A stretch of DNA of 64,000 bases from Candidatus Microbacterium phytovorans. GTDB lineage: Bacteria > Actinomycetota > Actinomycetes > Actinomycetales > Microbacteriaceae. The notes under the pieces are model-generated. The model made no database searches. It was not told the origin of the DNA and saw nothing but the letters and a program-made list of their open reading frames with translations. The position numbers and the translations under genes are program-made. Positions within the stretch are counted from its first letter, which is position 1. Each line of letters begins with the position of its first letter. Below are positions 57,775 to 64,000 of this stretch, one piece after another. Location of the stretch: assembly GCA_029202445.1 (NCBI GenBank), contig CP119321.1:2480001-2544000 (forward strand). The letters are read 5' to 3'.

Positions 57775-58502
57775 GAGGCGCCTCCGAGGTCGAACGCGCG
57801 CGTCGCGTCGTCGGCCGACATCGTCGGTCGCGCCGGCGCCGCCTGCGGCACCACCGAGAACACGATGTCGGTGCGGCCGATGGTCACGACCGAGCCCGCC
57901 GCGAGCGCGGCCTCCGTGACCTTCATGCCGTTGAGCTTCGTACCGTTGGTGGAATTCATGTCGCGGACCATCGCGCGCTGCCCGTCCCACAGGATCTCCA
58001 CGTGGCGGCGGCTGGTGCCGGCATCCGCGATGGTGATGTCGGCGTCGCTGCCGCGTCCGATCACGGTGCGGCTCTTGACGAGCGGATGCCGTCGGCCCTC
58101 GACTTCGACGACACCGCGCCACGAGACGTCGCCGGCGGCGCTGCGGGAGTCGACGCGGAGGGTGCCCGTCGACAACTGCTCGTCGGTGTTCAGCCGGATC
58201 GAGACGGGACCGGCGAAGCTGTAGCCCTGCGCTTTCGCGTGCTCTTCGACGAGACGCAGCAGTTCGGTGTCGAGGGTGGAGCCGAGCGCGCCGAGGCGCT
58301 CGGCGTCGGTCGGGGCGAGGCGCACGACGAACGTATTGGGCGCGAGGATGCGGTCGCGGCTGACGACGGCGGCCTTCTTGTCGAGTTCGCTCCGCAGGGC
58401 GGATGCGATCTCGACAGGCTGGACACCGCTGCGGAAGGTCTTCGCGAACGCACCGTTGACGGCGCGTTCCAGCCCCTTCTCGAAGCTGTCAAGTAGTCCC
58501 AC
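57771..58502 (-). CDS. fhaA: FHA domain protein FhaA (DUF3662)
   Basis: First gene of the kinase operon, 243 residues. The N-terminal DUF3662 domain is present (MGLLDSFEKGLERAVNGAFA, VQPVEIASALRSELDKKA). A short linker leads to the C-terminal FHA domain (VIGRGSDADITIADAGTSRR, NSTNGTKLNG). It is shorter than the mycobacterial protein because the disordered middle is reduced. In mycobacteria FhaA binds phosphorylated MurJ; the local MurJ lacks that domain, so the partner may differ here. Confidence 0.94.
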   Translation of the reverse strand: MGLLDSFEKGLERAVNGAFAKTFRSGVQPVEIASALRSELDKKAAVVSRDRILAPNTFVVRLAPTDAERLGALGSTLDTELLRLVEEHAKAQGYSFAGPVSIRLNTDEQLSTGTLRVDSRSAAGDVSWRGVVEVEGRRHPLVKSRTVIGRGSDADITIADAGTSRRHVEILWDGQRAMVRDMNSTNGTKLNGMKVTEAALAAGSVVTIGRTDIVFSVVPQAAPARPTMSADDATRAFDLGGAS

Positions 58503-58646
58503 GGGGCTCCTCTGGCAGGCGGACCGGTGCTCACATGGTAGTTGCAGAGTCTGTACGCACGCCGTTTCCCGCCCCGCACCGGCTGATTCTGAGGCAGTCC
58601 GGCCCGTGATATCCTCGGGAGGTTGAGTCTGCGGCGACGTGGATTC

Positions 58647-58730
58647 GCGCGAGTGGCGGAATAGGTAGACGCGCTGGCTTCAGGTGCCAGTGCCCGCAAG
58701 GGCGTGGGGGTTCAAGTCCCCCCTCGCGCA
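58647..58730 (+). tRNA. tRNA-Leu (CAG)
   Basis: An 84-base class II tRNA. GCGCGAG pairs with CTCGCGC, then discriminator A. The D-loop is GGCGGAATAGGTAGACGC, anticodon stem CTGGC/GCCAG frames CAG (58681-58683), the variable arm is TGCCCGCAAGGGCG, and the T-arm is GGGGGTTCAAGTCCCCC. CCA is not encoded. Divergent from fhaA. Confidence 0.97.
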
Positions 58731-58740
58731 CAACACAGAA

Positions 58741-58784
58741 CGAAGCCGGTCGGAGAGAGATCTCCGACCGGCTTCGTCGTTTTC
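58741..58784 (+). terminator. Terminator of tRNA-Leu
   Basis: A perfect 16-bp stem (58741-58756 with 58761-58776) closes a GAGA loop and is followed by GTCGTTTT. It begins ten bases after the tRNA. Confidence 0.88.
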
Positions 58785-58832
58785 GGTCGCGGCTCGGTAC
58801 CACCCGTCTCGATTAGCCACGTCGGAGGCTGC

Positions 58833-58910
58833 CGAGACAACATGCTTCCCGCGAATCGACACGATTTCCGCGCACGAGTGATGTGGTCTCGCAGAAGACG
58901 TGTTGTTTCG
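58833..58910. repeat. Imperfect inverted repeat downstream of the ABC transporter gene
   Basis: CGAGACAACATGCTTC (58833-58848) pairs with GAAGACGTGTTGTTTCG (58894-58910) apart from a few mismatches and a bulge. A three-fold GCAGGGCA direct repeat follows at about 58915-58960. It may be the 3' end structure of the minus-strand operon. No gene is seen in 58785-58982. Confidence 0.4.
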
Positions 58911-58982
58911 AGGGTGCAGGGCACCGAGCGCGCAGGGCAACGAGCCTGCAGGGCACCCGGCCGCGCTGGCTCCGCGCGGCTG

Positions 58983-60764
58983 TCAGGTCTGCGTGAACAC
59001 GAGACGCGAGTACGCGCCGCCGCGTGCCAGTAGCTCGTCGTGCGAACCCGACTCGAGGATGCGCCCCTCGTCGAGCACCACGATGAGGTCGGCGCGCCGC
59101 ACCGTCGAGAGGCGGTGGGCGACGATCAGCGTCGTCCGTCCTCGGCGGGCGCGGTCGAGAGCGTCGGTGACGCGCGTCTCCGACTCGACGTCCAGCGCGC
59201 TGGTCGCCTCGTCGAGCACGAGGATGCGAGGGTCGCGGAGGAGGGCGCGCGCGATCGCGAGTCGCTGTCGCTGACCCCCCGACAGGCCGGTGCCGCGCTC
59301 GCCCACCCGGGCGTCGAGGCCGTCGTCGGGCGGCTGCAGGAGGTCGAGCGCGTGCGCCTCCGCGAGCGCCGCGATCACATCCACGTCGGTCACACCCGCC
59401 GCGCCGTAGGCGACGTTCTCCCGGATGGACCCCGCGAGGAGCACCGTCTCCTGCGGCACGATCGACACGAAGCGCCGCAGCGAGCGCAGGTCGAGCTCGG
59501 CGATGTCGACCCCGTCGATCAGCACCCGCCCCTCGGCCGGGCGGATGAAGCCGAGGATCGTGTTGAGGATCGTCGACTTCCCCGAGCCCGACCTGCCCAC
59601 GAACGCGACCGTCTGTCCCGCCTGGATCTCGAGATGGATGCCGTCGAGCGCGCGGGGGCCGTCGCCGTAGCTCACGACGACGCCCTCCAGCGTCACGTCG
59701 CCGCGCACGGCGTCGACGACCCGCTTGCCCCTGCTGTCTTCGACGTCGAGCTCCTCGGCGACATCCGCGATCGATCGCAGCGCGTCGAGCCCGCGGGTGA
59801 GGATGGGCGCGGCGTTCATCAGCATCACGATCGAGTTGGTCAGCATGCCGAAGTAGGTGCTGAGCAGCACCACCTGCCCGGGCGTGATCGGCAGCACGCC
59901 GCTGATCGCGAGCGACGCCGAGCCGACGAGGCACATCAGGCCGAGCGCCTGGTACGAGATCCACGACAGCGCGCCGAACCGACCGTTCAGCACGTCGAGA
60001 TCGCGGCCCGCGCGTCGCACCGAGTCGGCGCGCTCGGACACGCGCGCGATCGCGACGTCTTCGAGGCCGTGCCCGCGGGTGATGGGCAGGAGCGCCGCCA
60101 TCTCCGACACCTGTGCGGACAGGCGCTCCACCTCGCGCCGGAACGCCTCGTTCCGCGACGACGCGCGACGACGGATGTAGACGATGAGGGCCGCGGCGAC
60201 GGGGATCGTCGCGGCGAACACTCCGACGAACGCCGGCACGTTCAAAGCCGTGATGACGAAGGCACCGGCCAGGGTCGCGCACGCCGAGACGATCGTGGGG
60301 AACAGCTGCGCCAGCATCAACTCGACGTTCTCGACGTCTCGCACGATCTTCGTCTGCACCAGCGATGCGCTCTGCCGGTTGTGGAACCCGATCGACAGGC
60401 GCTGAAGTCGCGCCGCCAGCCCCGTGCGCACGGTGTACGCCAACGTGCGCGTCGCCGTACTCGTGAGGCGCACGACGATCATCTGGAACGGGTAGTTGAG
60501 CGCGACGAGCGCGGCAGCCAATCCGCCCCAGATCCAGACCCGCTCCAGAGGTCCGCCGAGCACGACGATGTCGATGATCGCCGCGGTCACCGGCGGCAGG
60601 ACCCACACCGGGCTGTCCTTGACGACGAAGGCGAACACCGCGCCGATCATGCTCGCGCGGTGGGGCCGCAGCAGCCGGAACAGCGAACGCAACGGCTGCG
60701 CTCGCCGCACGCTCACCGTCAGCTGCGTCTCCGGATCGCCCTGCCCGAGCGGGGCGTCAGCCAC
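58983..60764 (-). CDS. ABC transporter, fused permease/ATPase (exporter type)
   Basis: A 593-residue half-transporter with six membrane segments followed by one nucleotide-binding domain, the arrangement of type IV exporters. The ATPase motifs are complete: Walker A VGRSGSGKSTIL, Q-loop VPQETVLLAGSI, signature LSGGQRQRLAIARALL, Walker B ILVLDEATSALD and H-loop VAHRLSTV. It probably acts as a homodimer. The GTG at 60764 is chosen because it overlaps the stop of the kinase gene by eight bases. It is last in the mannoside operon. The cargo is unknown, and an exporter fold is unexpected for sugar uptake. Confidence 0.9.
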   Translation of the reverse strand: MADAPLGQGDPETQLTVSVRRAQPLRSLFRLLRPHRASMIGAVFAFVVKDSPVWVLPPVTAAIIDIVVLGGPLERVWIWGGLAAALVALNYPFQMIVVRLTSTATRTLAYTVRTGLAARLQRLSIGFHNRQSASLVQTKIVRDVENVELMLAQLFPTIVSACATLAGAFVITALNVPAFVGVFAATIPVAAALIVYIRRRASSRNEAFRREVERLSAQVSEMAALLPITRGHGLEDVAIARVSERADSVRRAGRDLDVLNGRFGALSWISYQALGLMCLVGSASLAISGVLPITPGQVVLLSTYFGMLTNSIVMLMNAAPILTRGLDALRSIADVAEELDVEDSRGKRVVDAVRGDVTLEGVVVSYGDGPRALDGIHLEIQAGQTVAFVGRSGSGKSTILNTILGFIRPAEGRVLIDGVDIAELDLRSLRRFVSIVPQETVLLAGSIRENVAYGAAGVTDVDVIAALAEAHALDLLQPPDDGLDARVGERGTGLSGGQRQRLAIARALLRDPRILVLDEATSALDVESETRVTDALDRARRGRTTLIVAHRLSTVRRADLIVVLDEGRILESGSHDELLARGGAYSRLVFTQT

Positions 60765-61674
60765 TGGTGGCGATCTGTCTCGCAAACGGGTGTGCCGGAC
60801 TCAGCAGCGCGAGGGTGGAGGCGCCGTCGACCCCGTCGCCGTGCGAAGGCTCGAGGGATGCCGCGACACCGGATGCCGTCAGCTCTGCGGCGAAGGCGGC
60901 ACGCAGCAGCGGGGAGCGGAACACCCCGCCGACGGTGCACACGCGCGCGGCCGGGTCGTCGTCCGCGCCGACGCGGCGGAGCCCCGTCGTCACGCTGGTC
61001 GCGAGCTCGCGCGCGGCGCGTTCGATGATCGACCCCGCCACCGCGTCGCCGGCCTCGGCGTGCTCGCCGGCGGCGCGGGCGAACGACGCGACGCGTCGAA
61101 CCCAGTCGCGCTCCGCCTGGAGGGTGATGTACGCGTCGGGGAGGCTCGGCCACACGGCGGTGACGGCATCCGTCAACGACGTCTCTGCACCCCGGCCGTC
61201 GTAGGCCCGCATGACGGCGGCGAGCACTTCGCGCCCGATCCAGAATCCGCTCCCCGCGTCACCCATCGTGTGACCCCATCCGTCCACGCGCGCGACATCG
61301 GTGTGGCCGACGGCGAGGGTGACGACGCCCGTCCCCGCAGCCACGACCGCCCCGCGCCGGTCGCCGAGGGCGCCGAGGAACGCGGTCGTGGAGTCGTGGG
61401 CGAGCAGCACCCGGCGGATGGAGGTGTCGCCGAGCAGCTGCGCCAAGGCATCCGCGTCGGCTTCGCGCTCCGTCAACCCCGACACGCCCGCGCTGAGCAC
61501 GTCGGCGTGGATGCCGGAGAGCGCCAGTGCCGTGCGCGCCACGTCCGCCACCTGCGGAAGCAGCGGCTCACTCGTGCGGATGCCGGGAAGGTCCTCCTCG
61601 AAGACGGTCGTCCCCTCGCTCACGCGGACCTTCATGCTCGTCTGGCCGGCATCCAGTGCCAGGACCCCGCTCAT
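60757..61674 (-). CDS. BadF/BadG-type ATPase, N-acetylglucosamine kinase-like
   Basis: Sugar kinase-like protein of 305 residues from the ASKHA superfamily. The phosphate-1 motif is VLALDAGQTSMKVRV. The phosphate-2 region is LLAHDSTTAFLGALG, with AAGTGVVTLAV and GWGHTMGDAGSGFWIGREVL typical of the N-acetylglucosamine kinase branch. The adenosine region is around CTVGGVFRSPLLRAAF. The ATG overlaps the GH113 stop as ATGA. In this operon it probably phosphorylates the released sugar; the exact substrate is unknown. Confidence 0.88.
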   Translation of the reverse strand: MSGVLALDAGQTSMKVRVSEGTTVFEEDLPGIRTSEPLLPQVADVARTALALSGIHADVLSAGVSGLTEREADADALAQLLGDTSIRRVLLAHDSTTAFLGALGDRRGAVVAAGTGVVTLAVGHTDVARVDGWGHTMGDAGSGFWIGREVLAAVMRAYDGRGAETSLTDAVTAVWPSLPDAYITLQAERDWVRRVASFARAAGEHAEAGDAVAGSIIERAARELATSVTTGLRRVGADDDPAARVCTVGGVFRSPLLRAAFAAELTASGVAASLEPSHGDGVDGASTLALLSPAHPFARQIATSG

Positions 61675-62627
61675 GCGTTCACCTGCCCCGCCATCGTGAG
61701 GTAACGCTCACGCAGCCAGGAACCGGCGGGCTTGCCGAACGGGCAGTAGTCGTCGTTCGTGGCGGCGTCGCGTTCGTCGTAGAGCTCGGCGGGCCAGTCC
61801 CACAGCATGTACCCGCCGACCCACGGCCGACTCTCCCCGGCGGCGAACATCGCGCGGTAGTAGTCGAGCTGCTCCTGCCCGGAGGGTTCCCCGGGGAGCG
61901 CCCAATCGTTGGGGAGACGGGAGGAGCCGGTCCTCGACGGGCAGCCGGCCTCCATGAAGAAGAACGGCTTGCCGGCGGCGGCGACGACCGGTTCGATGCG
62001 GTCCAGCTGCGCCTCCCACTGATCGATGGGGTAGTAGCCGCTCGACGAGATCACGTCGACGGCATCCCACCACGTCACGTGGTCCTCCTGGTACTTGTCG
62101 CAGTTGTAGGTCACGAGCCCCGAGTACACCTCGCGGACGGCGGCGATCAGGCGCCGCCAGTGCGCCTCCTGACCGTCGGCGCGCACCATCTCGCAGCCGA
62201 TGCAGAGCATGGCGCAGCCCTCCGCTTCCGCGAGCCGGGCGGCATCCAGGATGAACGCCGTGTACGAACCGAACCAGTCGGTCCAGGTGGGTTCGCCCGG
62301 CACGTCCCAGTCGAAGAAGCCGATGTGGGCGCGCCAGGTGCCGTCGTGCACATTGACGACGGGCTTCAGGCACACCTTCATCCCGAGCGAGTGGGCCTCA
62401 CGGATGGCCCAGACGATCTCGTCGTCGGTGACCGTCGGCTGCAGGTCGCGGGAGATGGTCGTCGAGAAGGTGTGCTCCTGCTCGGCGGCGTACGCGATGG
62501 CCGTCCAGGTGACGGCGTGGTCGGCCATCGCCTGCATCGAGCGGGCAGCCGCCGGCGTGTTCCACGTGCCGCGGACGCCGACCCAGCCCCAGGTCATGCC
62601 GCAGACGGGGCTCTCCAGGCCGGTCAT
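61671..62627 (-). CDS. Glycoside hydrolase family 113-like (beta-mannanase type)
   Basis: A 318-residue barrel enzyme without a signal peptide, so cytosolic. Sequence features fit GH113: MTWGWVGVRGTWNTPAAA at the start, GMKVCLKPVVNVHDGTWRAH, the acid/base Glu in MLCIGCEMVRADG, ISSSGYYPIDQWEAQ, and the nucleophile Glu in PFFFMEAGCPSR. The usual GNE/GTE of the acid/base motif is GCE here. Known GH113 members cut beta-1,4-mannan oligosaccharides. Its ATG overlaps the GH2 stop, and it overlaps the kinase gene downstream. Confidence 0.85.
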   Translation of the reverse strand: MTGLESPVCGMTWGWVGVRGTWNTPAAARSMQAMADHAVTWTAIAYAAEQEHTFSTTISRDLQPTVTDDEIVWAIREAHSLGMKVCLKPVVNVHDGTWRAHIGFFDWDVPGEPTWTDWFGSYTAFILDAARLAEAEGCAMLCIGCEMVRADGQEAHWRRLIAAVREVYSGLVTYNCDKYQEDHVTWWDAVDVISSSGYYPIDQWEAQLDRIEPVVAAAGKPFFFMEAGCPSRTGSSRLPNDWALPGEPSGQEQLDYYRAMFAAGESRPWVGGYMLWDWPAELYDERDAATNDDYCPFGKPAGSWLRERYLTMAGQVNA

Positions 62628-64000
62628 GCCTTCACCAGCTCGTTCGCGGTGCGCAGCACGCGCGCGTCGCTCAGCGCGGTCGCGTCGAGAGGGCCGCCGG
62701 CGTGGCGCACGCGGATGGCGACGCTCTCCCCGGGCAGGAGCGTGTGGAGCGCGCTGTCCGCCTGCGCGTCGGGGGAGACCTTGTCGACCAGGAGCGTCAC
62801 GTCACGGGCGAAGGTCCGCGCCGTGACAGTGACGAGGGTGCCGTCGGGGTCGGCGGCCGTCTCCACCTCCAGCGCGGGGGAGGGCAGGGTGCTGTCGCGC
62901 GGTTCGGCGAAGTACCAGGAGCCGCGCGCCGTACCGGCATCCACGATGAGCGCCTCGGCGCCCGCCTCGTCGGGAGTGGTCAACGCCGTGCCCAACTCCA
63001 CCCGGACGGTGCCTCGTGCGGGAACGACGAAGGGGATCTCCTGCTCTTCGATCACCGCGCCGTCGAAGCGCACGCGCCGCGCACGCACGGCGCCTTCCCA
63101 CGGGGTCGCCGCGTCGTTGCCGAGCACCGCGAGGAGCGCGCCGTCGGCCCCGAGGGGCTGCACCGTCGCCACGCGGTCGGCGAAGGCGGCGGCCAGCGCG
63201 TGGAAGAGCGGCTTGACCCGTTCCTCGCCGTCGATCGCCGCCCACGACGTCACCGGCCAGCAGTCGTTGAGCTGCCACACGATGGCGCCGCTGTTGTGCG
63301 GAGCCAGCGCGCGGAACCACTCCAGCGCGCAGCGGACGGCGTGCGCCTGGTTGAGCTGCATCGCCCAGTGCCAGGTCTCCATGTCCTCCGGAACGCGGAA
63401 GTGCGGAACGAGCCCCGTCGTGAGCTTGACGTTGCCCTCCATCGCTTTCTGGTGCACGACCATGCCCGGCGACTCGGGGGTGAGGGGGTCATCGTCGAGC
63501 CACTGCGTGAGAGTGGTCCAGGTGGGGGGAGCCTGCCAGCCGAACTCGGCCACGAAGCGCGGCCGGTGGTCGCGGTAGGTCAGGTAGTCCTGGCGGTTCC
63601 ACTGCTCCCACAGATGCATGGTCCCGTGCGCTTCGGCGTTGGGATGGTGTCCCGTCTGCCGGCCGCCGTCGGGGCCGGTGGCGTAGGGGCCTTCCCAACC
63701 GCCGCCGGGCGAGAACGGGCTGCCGGGCGCATACGGCACGTGAGGTGCCAGCTCGCGGACGAGCGCGGGGAACAGTTCGTAGTAGTAGTAGGCGCCCCAG
63801 GTCTTGCCGTCGAGTCGCTCCTTCCACGCCCAGTCCTCGAAGCCCCACAGGTTCTCGTTGTTGCCCGTGAGGAGCACAAGCGAGGGATGCGACGCGATCC
63901 GCACGACGTTCTCGCGTGCCTCGGCCTCGATCTCCGATCGCAGCGGCTCCTCCTCCGGGTAGGCCGCACAGGCGAAGAGGAAGTCCTGCCACACGAGGAG
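62624..64000 (-). CDS. Beta-mannosidase, glycoside hydrolase family 2, C-terminal part
   Basis: Exo-enzyme that removes mannose from beta-mannosides. About 458 residues are in the window; the N-terminal sugar-binding and immunoglobulin-like domains lie beyond the right edge. The barrel shows MWQDFLFACAAYPEEEP, the acid/base Glu in LTGNNENLWGFEDW, and the nucleophile Glu in RFVAEFGWQAPPTW. IVWQLNDCWPVTSWAAID is the typical GH2 mannosidase stretch, and C-terminal beta domains follow. Cytosolic location cannot be checked without the N-terminus. It is translationally coupled to GH113 (ATGA). Confidence 0.92.
   Translation of the reverse strand, partial: LLVWQDFLFACAAYPEEEPLRSEIEAEARENVVRIASHPSLVLLTGNNENLWGFEDWAWKERLDGKTWGAYYYYELFPALVRELAPHVPYAPGSPFSPGGGWEGPYATGPDGGRQTGHHPNAEAHGTMHLWEQWNRQDYLTYRDHRPRFVAEFGWQAPPTWTTLTQWLDDDPLTPESPGMVVHQKAMEGNVKLTTGLVPHFRVPEDMETWHWAMQLNQAHAVRCALEWFRALAPHNSGAIVWQLNDCWPVTSWAAIDGEERVKPLFHALAAAFADRVATVQPLGADGALLAVLGNDAATPWEGAVRARRVRFDGAVIEEQEIPFVVPARGTVRVELGTALTTPDEAGAEALIVDAGTARGSWYFAEPRDSTLPSPALEVETAADPDGTLVTVTARTFARDVTLLVDKVSPDAQADSALHTLLPGESVAIRVRHAGGPLDATALSDARVLRTANELVKA

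Overview
The window is about 64 kb of high-GC DNA around the chromosomal replication origin of an actinobacterium. The gene order, the protein sequences and the many copies of an intergenic repeat (core CTCGCTCAACGACCGG) suggest Microbacteriaceae, most likely Microbacterium. That genus call rests on recognition, not on a database search. The order matches the oriC region of Mycobacterium tuberculosis as I remember it: cca - DUF6049 - murJ - trxB - trxA - (parB-parA-rsmG-jag-yidC-yidD-rnpA-rpmH) - dnaA - dnaN - recF - DUF721 - gyrB - gyrA - DUF3566 - tRNA-Ile - tRNA-Ala - ppiase - crgA - trpG-like - (pknB-pknA-pbpA-rodA-pstP-fhaB-fhaA) - tRNA-Leu.

Layout. 1-8.2 kb: 5' end of dnaB, an oxidoreductase, two exported proteins (one a chaplin-like repeat protein with a sortase LAETG tail), the rpsF-ssb-rpsR-rplI operon, and a two-gene unknown with membrane segments. 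8.4-14.5 kb: DUF779 protein, aldehyde dehydrogenase, 4-alpha-glucanotransferase and a GAF-domain regulator, all on the minus strand. 14.6-23.4 kb: cca, a methyltransferase, DUF6049, murJ and the thioredoxin pair. 23.4-29.3 kb: ParAB with a cluster of parS sites, RsmG, Jag, YidC, YidD, RnpA and RpmH, all on the minus strand and firing away from oriC. 29.4-39.8 kb: dnaA, oriC, dnaN, recF, dciA-like, gyrB, gyrA and DUF3566, all on the plus strand. 39.9-45.7 kb: two tRNAs, then an accessory block (secreted DUF1501/DUF1800 pair, GNAT, NUDIX, YbaK-like, one unknown). 45.8-58.5 kb: cyclophilin, rhomboid, crgA, class E sortase, glutamine amidotransferase, and the Ser/Thr kinase-cell-wall operon. 58.6-64 kb: tRNA-Leu and a beta-mannoside utilisation operon (ABC exporter, BadF-type kinase, GH113, GH2) that runs off the end.

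The core genes cover initiation and segregation of replication (DnaA, DnaN, gyrase, ParABS, the DciA-like helicase partner, DnaB), membrane insertion (YidC/YidD), tRNA processing (RnpA, Cca), and phospho-regulated polar or septal wall growth (PknA/B, PstP, FhaA/B, RodA, PbpA, CrgA, MurJ). The less ordinary signals are: a REP-like repeat family invading core operons, in one case with a duplicated 21-bp junction at the rodA/pbpA overlap; DnaA-box clusters outside oriC, upstream of dnaB and in a convergent gap near 47.35 kb; a cysteine-free chaplin-like protein with a class E sortase signal, paired with a class E sortase 44 kb away; and a YbaK-like gene whose 5' end has been overwritten by repeat DNA.
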